Of a stretch of 64,000 nt of DNA, positions 32,528 through 41,674 are shown piece by piece. Positions within the stretch are counted from its first letter, which is position 1, and each line of letters begins with the position of its first letter. This stretch comes from Turneriella sp. GTDB lineage: Bacteria; Spirochaetota; Leptospiria; Turneriellales; Turneriellaceae. A program made the translations under genes and the position numbers. Location of the stretch: assembly GCA_019186965.1 (NCBI GenBank), contig JABARV010000001.1:62001-126000 (forward strand), given 5' to 3'. Below the pieces are notes generated by a model, which was not told the DNA's origin, did no database searches, and was given only the letters and a program-made list of their open reading frames with translations.

Positions 32528-33169
32528 GTGGATTTAATTACAGCGCTTTTGGTTGTGGGCATCTGCTACATTTCGGGTTCTATACCAACTGCGTATATCG
32601 CCACACGCATAGTTGTTGGCAAAGATATTCGCGACACCGGTTCTGGAAATGTTGGCGCAACAAATGCGATGCGCCTTCTCGGCAAAAAATGGGGTATTGG
32701 AATTCTTGTTTTCGATGCGCTTAAAGGGCTTATTCCCCTTCTCATTATCCAACACGCTTGGTTACAAACGGATCCCCTACTCGAAAGGTATTCAATTTTG
32801 GGAGCGCTCTTTTGTCTCGTGGGGCACATCTACCCTGTTTGGCTACGTTTTCGCGGTGGCAAGGGAGTCGCTACAGGTTTTGGCGTCATGGTGGCTCTTC
32901 TTCCTATACCGATTGCGGTTTGTGCTTCTGTTTTTGTCGTCACCGTCTTCATTTCTCGGATGGTTTCCGCAGGTTCTATACTTGCCGCGCTCACGCTTCC
33001 ATTCGCTTTTTTCTTAAAGTACAATCTGGGCGAACATACCGAGCTTTTCGTATTTACCGTATTTGCAGCCCTTTTTGTGATTTACAAGCATAAGTCTAAT
33101 ATCAAGCGTATCTTTGCTGGGGTCGAAAATCGCCTTGGCGAAAAACATATACCTAACCAAGAGGAGTAA
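32528..33169 (+). CDS. plsY: Acyl-phosphate:glycerol-3-phosphate acyltransferase PlsY
   Basis: PlsY makes lysophosphatidic acid from acyl-phosphate and glycerol-3-phosphate in the inner membrane, the first step of phospholipid synthesis. The 213-residue protein has five or more membrane helices and all three signature loops: SGSIPTAY, the GSGNVGATNAMR loop and HIYPVWLRFRGGKGVATGFG. Start GTG or the following codons; GTG at 32528 is used. The plsX partner is not in the window. A second acyltransferase gene of different type lies at 52936-53997. Confidence 0.95.
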   Translation: MDLITALLVVGICYISGSIPTAYIATRIVVGKDIRDTGSGNVGATNAMRLLGKKWGIGILVFDALKGLIPLLIIQHAWLQTDPLLERYSILGALFCLVGHIYPVWLRFRGGKGVATGFGVMVALLPIPIAVCASVFVVTVFISRMVSAGSILAALTLPFAFFLKYNLGEHTELFVFTVFAALFVIYKHKSNIKRIFAGVENRLGEKHIPNQEE

Positions 33170-33171
33170 CT

Positions 33172-33555
33172 ATGAAACACATAACAGGGGCGCTTCTGTT
33201 TTTTATTTTTTCCGTTGGAGTACTTTCTGCCGGTCCAATACGCGACGAATATTTTAAAACAAAAGACGATATCGATAAAAGTAAAGACACTCCAGAGATG
33301 CGTAAACAATTTCTTGAAATGAATATACAACGTTCGCTACGCAGGCTCTTAGTACGCTACTATGGTTACCAAAAACCAGATAACATAAAAATTTCAAATT
33401 CTAATTACGAAAAATCGGAAAAAGATCCCCTTACGTACTATTTTAAATTTGAAGATTACGTCGGATTTCTCACGTTCTCAAATAATCCCGAATATTATTA
33501 CGCTGTTCCAAGCGAAGAGAAAGTACTCCAAAAACCAACAACAGCACAAAAATAA
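33172..33555 (+). CDS. Small exported protein of unknown function
   Basis: This is a 127-residue protein with a signal peptide (FFIFSVGVLSA|GP) and a charged, tyrosine-rich mature part of about 105 residues (LVRYYGYQKPDNIKISNSNY, DPLTYYFKFEDYVGFLTF). There are no cysteines and no recognised motif. It starts two bases after plsY with a GAGGAG site, so it is co-transcribed with plsY and cutA. The product is expected in the periplasm. Confidence 0.65.
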   Translation: MKHITGALLFFIFSVGVLSAGPIRDEYFKTKDDIDKSKDTPEMRKQFLEMNIQRSLRRLLVRYYGYQKPDNIKISNSNYEKSEKDPLTYYFKFEDYVGFLTFSNNPEYYYAVPSEEKVLQKPTTAQK

Positions 33556-33567
33556 TAAAATGGCTGG

Positions 33568-33942
33568 GTGTTGAAAAAAGTGAGCACACTTAATATTATT
33601 GGAAAACGTGTAAGTCCGCTTGTTATTCTAACTACTTTACCCGACAAAAATCTCGCGGAGAAAATCGCCACCGAGCTTGTTGAAAAACAACTCGCTGCTT
33701 GCGTAAATATTCTTCCTAAAGTACAGTCGGTTTATTACTGGGATGGTAAAATCGTTCACGACGAGGAGTATAAGCTCATCATTAAGTCGGCAAGTCTTGT
33801 TGAAAGCCAAGTAATTGATTTTATTAAAGCAAACCACCCTTACTCTGTTCCCGAAATTACCGTCATTGGCCACAAAGGGGATGTCTTTATGCAACCCGAT
33901 TATTGGTCGTGGTTAAATAATTATGTGAAACACCGTCGGTAA
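33568..33942 (+). CDS. cutA: Divalent-cation tolerance protein CutA
   Basis: This 124-residue CutA1-type protein forms trimers with a ferredoxin-like fold. The signatures are VILTTLPDKNLAEKIA, the LAACVNILPKVQSVYYWDGKI-type core, and EEYKLIIKSA followed by HPYSVPEI. The family was named after copper tolerance in E. coli, but its real task is unsettled. It starts at GTG 33568 with a weak site. It follows the small exported protein by 12 bases in the long plus-strand run. Confidence 0.88.
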   Translation: MLKKVSTLNIIGKRVSPLVILTTLPDKNLAEKIATELVEKQLAACVNILPKVQSVYYWDGKIVHDEEYKLIIKSASLVESQVIDFIKANHPYSVPEITVIGHKGDVFMQPDYWSWLNNYVKHRR

Positions 33943-33951
33943 AATAATTCT

Positions 33952-34674
33952 ATGTGCGTTTACAAAAACGGCGAATTTCCTAAAAGTCGTTACAATCCCA
34001 ATACGCAACGTTTCGGTAATAGGTCGCGTGCTGTCTTCAAATTTGTTCCAAAAACAATTCTCTTTCTTTTTTTAGCCATGGCAACAAATTGCCTATCGCC
34101 GCGCTATTATGTGCCCTCTGCAAATGTACCGCTAATGCGTAAGCAGGGTGACCTTAAAGCAAGCGGTGTTTTTTCTACCAGCGGTATTGATTTACACGCT
34201 GCGTATGCATTCTATAAGCATATTGCTGTTGCGGCATCTGGCTCTTTTCCGGGCGGCGGTAAAAATAACGAAGAAAACTCTATCGAAGGCTTTGGCGCCT
34301 TGGGTGCATTTTTTCCATTTAGCACAGGTGGTGTTTTTGAAATGTACGGTGGAGCTGGCGGCGGTCGCTATAATGTTGCCGGTGCCCACCGTCAATCACA
34401 GCGCTACTATGGGCAATTTAATTTAGGTTATACCAGCAGTTATTTTGATATTGCATTTCTCACCCAAATAGCATACACAAAAGTTTCTGCTTACGATGAT
34501 TGGGCGGCGGCGTCGGGTGTATCTTTTGAACCAGGAGTGTTACTGCGTTTAGGTATAAAAAACGTTAAATTGGAATCACAATTAATGCTGCCTATTTCAC
34601 GTAACCAACACGAAGATTTAAAAATTGTACCACTCGTATTTTCGTTGGGTGTGCATACCGCGTTCGATTTCTAA
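33952..34674 (+). CDS. Lipoprotein with beta-barrel-like domain
   Basis: The 240-residue product has an unusually long N-terminus before a hydrophobic stretch TILFLFLAMATNC, a spirochaete-like lipobox with Cys at about residue 47. Then come alternating-hydrophobic glycine-rich strands (GSFPGGGKNNEENSIEGFGA, FEMYGGAGGGRYNVAGA, QFNLGYTSSYFDIAFLTQI) to a terminal DF. This looks like an outer-membrane or surface lipoprotein with a small barrel. A later start nearer the signal is possible but no ATG or GTG is well placed. It ends the plus-strand run and its stop overlaps that of the convergent gene. Confidence 0.65.
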   Translation: MCVYKNGEFPKSRYNPNTQRFGNRSRAVFKFVPKTILFLFLAMATNCLSPRYYVPSANVPLMRKQGDLKASGVFSTSGIDLHAAYAFYKHIAVAASGSFPGGGKNNEENSIEGFGALGAFFPFSTGGVFEMYGGAGGGRYNVAGAHRQSQRYYGQFNLGYTSSYFDIAFLTQIAYTKVSAYDDWAAASGVSFEPGVLLRLGIKNVKLESQLMLPISRNQHEDLKIVPLVFSLGVHTAFDF

Positions 34675-35783
34675 TACATACCCAACACACCGAGTAAGTG
34701 GTGCATTACCTCTGGGGTGCAGCGCGTGGAAAAGTGGCTCGCATCCGACCAGTACTTGCAGCGGTAGTTGTCTTGCGAGTCGTAATAGAACTTAACACGC
34801 TTGCCCGTAAGCTCGCGCTCGTAGCGGTGGATTGCCGGAGCGTACGGTGTTTTGTCGAGCACGGCGGCGAGTTCTTTATGCACAAAGGGTCGATAAAGGA
34901 GTATCGGCACATTCTTTTCATTCGCCATTTTTACGATGCGGCGCAGCGATTCGTCCATCAAGGGATCGACCGCAAAAATTTTATAGTTATTCGAGTACAT
35001 TGCCACAAACTGGCCGATGCGCTCGTCGCGCAATTTCCCCACAAGGTCGCTTTCTAAATAATCTTTATAGCTGCGGTGGTAGCGTTCGATGATATTATAT
35101 TCCGGTTCTTCGTTTTGTATTTTAGGGAGATAGTCGTACACCAGGAGCTCGGGGCGCGGCTTTAGTGCATAGCCAGCGAATGCAAGGCGGGCGATGGCTT
35201 CGTCACGCACCGATTTTTTTCCATACTTGGCTAAAAACGTATAGTAATCATAGTCGTATTCGTCGCTAAAGAGAAACTCCGATTTGCCGTTGTTATTTTT
35301 GTGCTCTAACTCTAAAAGCTCGGGGCCGATTTCCAACACAATCGCGTCAGGGATTAAATTCTTTTTCCAGAGATGGTCGAGTGCGTGGTAGTACACTGCC
35401 ATTTGCGCACCCACCTGTGCATACACTAAAAATTGTGTATCCATAATTTGCTTTTTTTGTGCGGCGGTGAGGTATTCGGAAAGGCGGGTTTCTTGTTTCA
35501 ATAAATTGAACCTTTCGGAGCGCGAGCTGCCGAAAACAACGATGGTGCGGCACCTTTCGCGGCAACTTTGACGGTACGCGGCAAAGCTGGCTTCTTTATC
35601 CAAGCGGATTCTTGCCGTTTCGTTGAGGGAAATCCCCTTCCCCGTTGCAATACCGGTTACCTTATCTTTTTTGAGGAGTAATAATTTATCGGCGGCAAAA
35701 AGTAAGACAAGGGTGAGAATGGGAAAATAAAGCCACCATTTTTTTTTAGATATTGCTTTTTTTTCGACTTCAGAATTGGACAT
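34671..35783 (-). CDS. DUF1574/SGNH-hydrolase-like membrane-anchored protein
   Basis: This 370-residue protein has one N-terminal membrane anchor (about residues 16-34) and a periplasmic domain. The SGNH pattern is seen: VVFGSSRSERFN provides a nucleophilic serine block and YWSDASHFS the Asp-x-x-His pair near the C-terminus. The overall pattern fits DUF1574, known to me mainly from Leptospira, and the AlgX/DltD-like partners of MBOAT acyltransferases. It overlaps the MBOAT gene upstream by 14 bases, so the two most likely act together to move acyl groups from the cytosol and attach them to an extracellular glycan or lipid. The acceptor is unknown. Confidence 0.75.
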   Translation of the reverse strand: MSNSEVEKKAISKKKWWLYFPILTLVLLFAADKLLLLKKDKVTGIATGKGISLNETARIRLDKEASFAAYRQSCRERCRTIVVFGSSRSERFNLLKQETRLSEYLTAAQKKQIMDTQFLVYAQVGAQMAVYYHALDHLWKKNLIPDAIVLEIGPELLELEHKNNNGKSEFLFSDEYDYDYYTFLAKYGKKSVRDEAIARLAFAGYALKPRPELLVYDYLPKIQNEEPEYNIIERYHRSYKDYLESDLVGKLRDERIGQFVAMYSNNYKIFAVDPLMDESLRRIVKMANEKNVPILLYRPFVHKELAAVLDKTPYAPAIHRYERELTGKRVKFYYDSQDNYRCKYWSDASHFSTRCTPEVMHHLLGVLGMY

Positions 35784-37152
35784 AGATAAACGCCTCGTTG
35801 GGGATTTGTACGCGTGAAATTAAAAACCATAAGAGCACCGCTAATGCAGGGATAACTATCCTCGCGCGTGGAATAAGCGCGGCTAAAATTTTTTCACGGC
35901 GCATCTCTAAAAATTGGATGAGCCAAGTGGCTATAATAAGTAGAAGTACAAGTCCCCACGAAAGGGTAGCCGGTCGCCATACAAACACCTGTTTGAGTAT
36001 TTGGGTCGCGGTTTCAAAATCGGGCGAGCGGAAAAAAATTAAAGAGAAGCTCCAACCCAAAACAACCCAACTGTTGCGTACAAACCAGTTAAAAGAATTT
36101 TCAGCATTTTTGGAGACTTTCAAAATTTTCTCGGCGCACAGGTATACGCCGTGGAGTGCGCCCCAAATAAAAAAATTGAGCGTCTCGCCGTGCCAAATCC
36201 CCGAGAGCACCATCGCCGTCATGAGGTTGAAGTATTGGTGGACGAGTCCCACACGGTTGCCCCCCAACGGGATGTACAAATACTCGCGGATGAACACCGA
36301 GAGGGTGATGTGCCAACGCGCCCAAAACTCAGAAAAGCTTGTTGAAAAATAAGGACTGCGGAAGTTTGCGGGTAAATCGTACCCAAAAAGTTTTGCCATG
36401 CCGCGCGCCATGTCGATAAACCCCGAAAAATCGGTGTAGAGCTGTGCGCTATACCCAAAAATTACGAGGAGAGTGTCGACGCTGCCATAATCCAACGGCG
36501 CCTTAAAAACAGGGTTGATAAAATAACCGATTGCATCGGCGATAAAAAGTTTTTTGAAAAGTCCCAACGCAATGAGGTACACGCCACTGACTTGGCTTTC
36601 ACGGTTTAATTGTTCGTCACCGATGCGCGCGTAAAAATCTGATGAGCGCAAAATTGGCCCTGAAATGAGGTGCGGAAAAAAGAGCATAAAGAGAGTGTAC
36701 CGGGAAAGTGAAACGTCCACCTGTGGGTATTTGGGGTTATTCCCTTGGGTGCCACGGTACACATCGACTTGAAAGGCAATAAACTGGAACGTGTAAAAAC
36801 TAATCGCGAGCGGCATCACCACTTTGAAGGTCGCAGGTGTGGCGACACCCACCGCAGGCGCAAGGAGCGTAAAGAGAGCGTTAAAGTATTTGAAAAAAAC
36901 TAAGTGCGTGATGTTGAGAGTGACCCCCAACGCCACCCACGCACGGCTTTTAGTTTTTTGGGTGAAATACACAAAGGCATAATTGAGTAAAATGACGAAA
37001 ATAAAATGCGCTAAAAATGCAGGGCTATAAAACCCATAGTAAAAGAGAGAGACGAAAATAAGAAATCCCACCCGCGCGCGTTTGGGGATGTTCCAATAGA
37101 TAAGGAAAGTGGCGATGAAAAAGAGTAAAAAGATGAGCGAAATAAAATTCAT
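35770..37152 (-). CDS. MBOAT-family O-acyltransferase (AlgI/DltB-like)
   Basis: This is a 460-residue membrane protein with ten or more helices. The MBOAT signatures are the YTDFSGFIDMARGMAKLFGY segment, NFRSPYFSTSFSEFWARWHIT and the active-site histidine in GIWHGETLNFFIWGALHG. Such enzymes pass acyl groups across the inner membrane, as AlgI does for alginate acetylation and DltB for D-alanine. The partner SGNH protein gene follows with an overlap. No polysaccharide synthesis genes lie next to them, so the substrate is open. The codon use is GC-richer than that of the neighbouring lipoprotein gene. Confidence 0.88.
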   Translation of the reverse strand: MNFISLIFLLFFIATFLIYWNIPKRARVGFLIFVSLFYYGFYSPAFLAHFIFVILLNYAFVYFTQKTKSRAWVALGVTLNITHLVFFKYFNALFTLLAPAVGVATPATFKVVMPLAISFYTFQFIAFQVDVYRGTQGNNPKYPQVDVSLSRYTLFMLFFPHLISGPILRSSDFYARIGDEQLNRESQVSGVYLIALGLFKKLFIADAIGYFINPVFKAPLDYGSVDTLLVIFGYSAQLYTDFSGFIDMARGMAKLFGYDLPANFRSPYFSTSFSEFWARWHITLSVFIREYLYIPLGGNRVGLVHQYFNLMTAMVLSGIWHGETLNFFIWGALHGVYLCAEKILKVSKNAENSFNWFVRNSWVVLGWSFSLIFFRSPDFETATQILKQVFVWRPATLSWGLVLLLIIATWLIQFLEMRREKILAALIPRARIVIPALAVLLWFLISRVQIPNEAFIYVQF

Positions 37153-37279
37153 AATTTCTATAGCATCTTGTATAAAATTATGTATTCGGTCAACATCTTC
37201 ATGGATTAGAATTTCGTTGTAGCAATGTTACAAACTACCAATTTGGCGTCGAAAGTTGCTTACTTTCGAGCAAAATTTA

Positions 37280-37867
37280 ATGTATATTCGATGCGTCGAT
37301 AAATTTAGAAAAGCAAATTTTTTCTTTATTGCTCTATACTGTTTAGGCTCTTTTTTCGCGTGCAAAAAAGAATCTGCGTTTATTCAAGACCCTACACACA
37401 CCGAAAAAATTACGGGAGCCGATGCAACCCTACGGAACTTTACCGCAGAGGCATTCCGCGATGGACACTTGCTGTGGCGTACTGCAGCCGAAGAAGCTTA
37501 CCTCGTGCAAATACGCGACGAAACATACCTTTTTAATACCCGCCTCGAATACTTTGAAACAAACCCTAAATCGCGCGATTATGGCAAATCGACTATTATA
37601 AACGCCAAAAAAGTAATCCTCCAAAAAGGAAATAAATTTATGCAAATCTCCGGCAATGTTCTCGTCAACGCTCCACACAATAGGCGACTTAAGACCGAAG
37701 AACTTTTTTGGGATGAATCCAAAAACTCTCTTTACTCGAACGTCGCTGTGACCATAGACGACGGAATGGGAAACATTATTATAGGAACTCGTGGAGTAAA
37801 AACGGATCGTACGCTTAGCAGAACTGTCTTTAAAGGCGGCGTGGGTTCGGGCATAGCAAATTTTTAA
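37280..37867 (+). CDS. lptC: LPS export protein LptC-like
   Basis: This 195-residue protein has an N-terminal hydrophobic stretch (FFFIALYCLGSFFACKK) that could be a membrane anchor or a lipobox with Cys. A beta-jellyroll domain follows: GADATLRNFTAEAF, then AEEAYLVQIRDETYLFNTRL, KVILQKGNKFMQISGNVLVN and TEELFWDES, ending TVFKGGVGSGIANF. This is the OstA/LptC-like pattern of the proteins that hand LPS from the inner-membrane LptBFG complex to LptA. An ATG at 37280 is chosen over a TTG at 37256. It precedes murJ by ten bases. A small CGAAAGT/ACTTTCG hairpin lies upstream at 37252-37270. Confidence 0.75.
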   Translation: MYIRCVDKFRKANFFFIALYCLGSFFACKKESAFIQDPTHTEKITGADATLRNFTAEAFRDGHLLWRTAAEEAYLVQIRDETYLFNTRLEYFETNPKSRDYGKSTIINAKKVILQKGNKFMQISGNVLVNAPHNRRLKTEELFWDESKNSLYSNVAVTIDDGMGNIIIGTRGVKTDRTLSRTVFKGGVGSGIANF

Positions 37868-37876
37868 GAGAACAGC

Positions 37877-39484
37877 ATGCCCTCTACAAGAAAAAATCAC
37901 GAGCGCGAGACGCTCAAACACTCTTCAATTTTTTCTCTATTCACCTCCCTCTCGCGTGTGTTTGGCCTTATGCGCGATGTCCTCAAAGCGTACGCATTTG
38001 GAACAGGTCCCCTTTCGGTCGCTTTTGACATCGCGTTTCGGTTAAACAATATGCTGCGTAACCTTGTTGCAGAAGGGGCGCTCTCGCAATCTTTTGTGCC
38101 TCTCTATTCAAAATATTCTGCCGAAGGCAAAGAGAAAGCAAATATTGCCGCAGGTGTTATTATTGTCTTCACGGCGTTAACGATGGGTATAGTTACAATC
38201 GTTGTAATAATTCTTTTACCTTACTTCCTGCCGCTTATTTTAGCGGGAGAAAAAATTACCGCTGAGGAGATGCAACTTACAATAAAACTAAGCCAGCTTC
38301 TTTTTCCATACCTAATTTTAATGAGCGTTGCATCGCTTTATATGGGCATTCAATATGCGCATAAAATTTTTTGGGCTGCAAGTTTTGGGCCTGCACTCCT
38401 TAACATCGTTATCCTTATCGTTTTTGGCGCCTACGCTGCGTACATTCGCTATACTCACGGTACATTTGGCATAAGTGCAATTTATGTTTTTTCTTACGCA
38501 ACTCTTTTGGCGGCAATTGTACAGGTTATTTTCCAAGTCTATACAGTCCACCGACGTGGTTTAAAGCCCCGGTACAGTTTTCACTTTAAACATAACGCGT
38601 TAAAACTTTTGGGCTCAATGATGCTACCCGCGGCGTTTGCGGCATCGATGCAAGAACTGGGGCAGCTTATCGACGTGTATTTAGCGACCTCGCTTATGGA
38701 CAAAGTTCCCGAGGCTGTTTCTGCGCTTACGTACTCGCACAGGCTCATCCAACTACCCATTGGAATATTTGGTGTTGCAGTTGCAACAGCAAGCCTACCC
38801 CAACTATCGCGTCTTTATCAAGAAGATTTAACAGGAACACACTTTTCAGAAAATCTTTCGTATTCAATTCGTCTCAACTTGTTTTTTTTACTCCCAGCCG
38901 TATCTGGTCTTATTGTTTTTAGCGAACCGATTATCCGGCTTATTTTTGAACGGGGAGCCTTCACAAAAAGATCGACAGAAGTTACCGCAACCGCGCTTAT
39001 GTATTACGCCCCGGGAATTTTGGCGTATAGTTTACAAAAACTTTTTATTGTTTCTCTTTATGCACGCATGAATACACGTACGCCAGCTATTATTACCGCA
39101 GCAACGCTTGTACTTAATCTTTTGTTCAGCCTTTTCCTGATGCAGTATTTTTTACACGGTGGCCTTGCTTTAGGCTCTGCCCTTGCAGCGTGGTGCGGCG
39201 TTTTAGTATACGCCACCTTGTTGATTAAAAATCGTTCATTGCGTTCGGTTAAAAACCTCTTTGTCGAAATTAGTAAAATTGTAGGATTAAATGTTTTCTT
39301 TACGGTTATTCTTTTAGTTTTACAAAAAAATATTTTTCCAACACAAGCCTTGCTACAATTATCGGTTGTAATCCCCATAGCTGTTTGTATCTACATCCTT
39401 TTTGCACATTGGGCTCGTCTTGACGAAGCAAAGGCATTTTTCGATCTTCTCATAAAGTTGAAAAAAAAGATAAGAGGAACATAA
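37877..39484 (+). CDS. murJ: Lipid II flippase MurJ
   Basis: MurJ moves the peptidoglycan precursor lipid II across the inner membrane. The 535-residue product has about 14 membrane helices and the MOP-family features of MurJ: SLFTSLSRVFGLMRDVLKAY, the FRLNNMLRNLVAEGALSQSF segment, ASMQELGQLIDVYLA and FERGAFTKRST. Length and motifs are standard. It starts ten bases after lptC, and the next gene starts at its stop (39484), so all three form an operon for envelope building. Confidence 0.93.
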   Translation: MPSTRKNHERETLKHSSIFSLFTSLSRVFGLMRDVLKAYAFGTGPLSVAFDIAFRLNNMLRNLVAEGALSQSFVPLYSKYSAEGKEKANIAAGVIIVFTALTMGIVTIVVIILLPYFLPLILAGEKITAEEMQLTIKLSQLLFPYLILMSVASLYMGIQYAHKIFWAASFGPALLNIVILIVFGAYAAYIRYTHGTFGISAIYVFSYATLLAAIVQVIFQVYTVHRRGLKPRYSFHFKHNALKLLGSMMLPAAFAASMQELGQLIDVYLATSLMDKVPEAVSALTYSHRLIQLPIGIFGVAVATASLPQLSRLYQEDLTGTHFSENLSYSIRLNLFFLLPAVSGLIVFSEPIIRLIFERGAFTKRSTEVTATALMYYAPGILAYSLQKLFIVSLYARMNTRTPAIITAATLVLNLLFSLFLMQYFLHGGLALGSALAAWCGVLVYATLLIKNRSLRSVKNLFVEISKIVGLNVFFTVILLVLQKNIFPTQALLQLSVVIPIAVCIYILFAHWARLDEAKAFFDLLIKLKKKIRGT

Positions 39485-40161
39485 TGCGTTTTATTGTACT
39501 TAGACACCAAGACGAAGAAGGTATGGGAACAGTTGCCGAGTGGCTTAAGGATAAAGGACACTCAACTTTTTACGTTAACCTAACGCACCGGCAAAGGCCT
39601 CCTACAAATTCTCTAACGGCATACGATGCTCTTGTCGTTATGGGTGGTAGTATGTCGGTTAACGACGATACGTGGATAATGAATACGTCCCTAGCGCTCA
39701 CCGCCGATTTTGTCCAGGCAAACCGTCCCGTGTTGGGTATTTGCTTAGGCGCACAATCCATCGCCAAAGTTATGGGAGCAACTGTTGCGCAAGGTGTTGC
39801 TGAACACGGTTTTGGGCAAGTTAATCCTGTACTCACACACGCTTACTTTAAAGAAGCAACTCTCGATAAAAATCCATGGGACGTTTTTCATTGGCATGGA
39901 GAAACTTTTACTTTGCCACAAAATTTTGAAAAACTTTTTGAAGGTTCTACGGTAACAAATCAAGGATTCACCTACAAAAACTCGTTGGGTTTGCAATTCC
40001 ACTTGGAGATGTCGCACGAGTGGTACTCCATGTGGCGTGATTGCCTTGCTTTACGCGACCCAAAAGACACCACACTTCCCCCTCCTACAACTGAAATGCC
40101 ATTTGCAATAATGAAAAAAAATCTTTTTTCATTATTGGACGTTTGGGAAAAAAAATGGTAA
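39484..40161 (+). CDS. Class I glutamine amidotransferase-like protein
   Basis: This is a 225-residue protein of the GATase1 family as found stand-alone in many genomes. The nucleophile is in GICLGAQSIAK, the catalytic His-x-Glu in QFHLEMS, and the substrate-side pattern is VVMGGSMSVND. Such proteins resemble the amidotransferase half of GMP synthase but act without a synthase partner; some cut gamma-glutamyl amides such as gamma-glutamyl polyamines. The substrate here is unknown. It overlaps the last base of murJ and shares that operon. Confidence 0.85.
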   Translation: MRFIVLRHQDEEGMGTVAEWLKDKGHSTFYVNLTHRQRPPTNSLTAYDALVVMGGSMSVNDDTWIMNTSLALTADFVQANRPVLGICLGAQSIAKVMGATVAQGVAEHGFGQVNPVLTHAYFKEATLDKNPWDVFHWHGETFTLPQNFEKLFEGSTVTNQGFTYKNSLGLQFHLEMSHEWYSMWRDCLALRDPKDTTLPPPTTEMPFAIMKKNLFSLLDVWEKKW

Positions 40162-40164
40162 AAG

Positions 40165-40806
40165 CTATGAAGTCGCAGTGCGGTTAAGCCAGCTTTGTAC
40201 ATAGCGTTCGATACCGTTTCGTGTTGCTCCGAAACGAAACGCGTCCCCAATAATCGCGTAGAATACGCGGTTCGAATGCGGTAGGCGTGACGCATTCTCG
40301 AGAGAAATTCCTCCAATAAGTACTAAAGGAATATCTATTTTTTCAAGAACGATTGGCGCCAAAACACGCACAGGCGGTAGCTCTGGCTTTGTCGCGCTTA
40401 CAAACATTGAACCCAATGCGATATACGAAGGTTTTGGGTTTCCCGAAAGCGCAACTGAAAGCTCATCCATACTATGCACCGACCTACCATAAGGAACGGC
40501 AAGGTTGGGAGGAAGAAAATCTGTTTGGCCAATGTGCAAAGGAAGTCCATATTTTTCCGCAAGGGTTGCATGGTCATTGAGTATAAGGATAATCTCTCGC
40601 TTTTTACATTCCTCAAAAAATTCTTGAAGATTTTTTTCGTATAAATCTACGCCTACATTTTTATGGCGGTACTGGATAATCCCGACGCCACCATCTACCG
40701 CACCTTGAAAAAAATCGTGGAGCTTTATTCCCCGTGCGGCGCATGCTTCTGCGTCCATAATAAGGTAAAGCGCTGTCTTGGTTTTAGCAAAAAGATTTGC
40801 CGACAT
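40165..40806 (-). CDS. thiE: Thiamine-phosphate synthase-like protein (ThiE)
   Basis: ThiE couples hydroxymethylpyrimidine diphosphate with thiazole phosphate to give thiamine phosphate. The 213-residue protein is a TIM barrel with the motifs YLIMDAE, GGVGIIQYRHKN, LILNDHATLA, LHIGQTDFLP, YIALGSMFVSATKPE and LIGGISLENA. The positions of the conserved pyrophosphate-binding residues look mostly kept, though the sequence is somewhat divergent and the TenI regulator-like subgroup is an alternative. ATG at 40806 is used; one at 40821 is also possible. It is divergent from the exported-protein gene with a gap of only 24 bases. Confidence 0.78.
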   Translation of the reverse strand: MSANLFAKTKTALYLIMDAEACAARGIKLHDFFQGAVDGGVGIIQYRHKNVGVDLYEKNLQEFFEECKKREIILILNDHATLAEKYGLPLHIGQTDFLPPNLAVPYGRSVHSMDELSVALSGNPKPSYIALGSMFVSATKPELPPVRVLAPIVLEKIDIPLVLIGGISLENASRLPHSNRVFYAIIGDAFRFGATRNGIERYVQSWLNRTATS

Positions 40807-40830
40807 ATACGGTGTGTCCATTGGGCGTTT

Positions 40831-41625
40831 ATGATTCGACGCCAAGCACTTTTTATTTTTTGTCTTTTGCCTATAAATACGCTTTTTGCCAATATGCGTG
40901 CGCCTATTCGTATTGAACGTGTAACCATGCAACTATCGTCAGGAAAAGCCGATTTAACGGTTCTCGGCGAAAAACTTTTCTTTGATTGCCCAGAAGCTTT
41001 TGTAGGCAAACACGATTACACAAAATTTGCAGCGCGTTACTGTAACGCGAAAGTCCAATACCGTATTCATTCCCCTCGTTCAACAACAGTTCTTCTACAA
41101 TTTATTTATTCGGGCGCAAAAAAAATTAGGTGGATTTACCAAAATAAAGAATTTGTTTCAGAAGCACAAAATTTTACTCCTAAAAGAAGAGATTCCTGTA
41201 CCTACTGTCCTGACGAACTAAAAGCAAGCCAAAAGGCACAACACGAAATCCACTTTGGTGAGGGCGAAAGCGTGCTTGAAATCGAATACCAACAATTACT
41301 TTCGTACTTAGAATACAATTTGGGTTATTTTAGCACAAGCAAATGGAACCAAAGCTTTACCTACGAATTATGGCCAATCGCCGAATGGCAGTGGAAAGAT
41401 AGCCCACAGGTTGAACTAACCTTTTCGGTAAAAGCACGCGATGGTTTTTTAGGTATAGGCTACAAAGAAGACAAATTTAGCTGCCAACTTATCGAGCCAG
41501 GCAACAAAATAACAGAATTGCCGTTGAAGATTTCCGATACCGTATCTGGCAAACGCACCGCGCACACAGCGATTGGCTTGAAGCGCACCACCTTGCAGCT
41601 TACATGCACGTATGCGGCAAAATAG
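40831..41625 (+). CDS. Exported protein of unknown function
   Basis: This is a 264-residue protein with a signal peptide (ALFIFCLLPINTLFA|NM), then a beta-rich mature part beginning RAPIRIERVTMQL, with cysteines at FDCPE, YCNAK, SCTYC and, near the end, FSCQL and LTCTY. The even number of cysteines suggests disulphides in the periplasm. Aromatic-rich strands (YLEYNLGYFSTSKW, YELWPIAEWQWKD) are prominent. No family is recognised. The frame extends upstream of 40831, but that part overlaps thiE and lacks a signal sequence, so ATG 40831 is taken. Confidence 0.65.
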   Translation: MIRRQALFIFCLLPINTLFANMRAPIRIERVTMQLSSGKADLTVLGEKLFFDCPEAFVGKHDYTKFAARYCNAKVQYRIHSPRSTTVLLQFIYSGAKKIRWIYQNKEFVSEAQNFTPKRRDSCTYCPDELKASQKAQHEIHFGEGESVLEIEYQQLLSYLEYNLGYFSTSKWNQSFTYELWPIAEWQWKDSPQVELTFSVKARDGFLGIGYKEDKFSCQLIEPGNKITELPLKISDTVSGKRTAHTAIGLKRTTLQLTCTYAAK

Positions 41626-41674
41626 CATTTCACTAAATTATATAAATGTTCCGATAATATTCCATAGGAGTACC

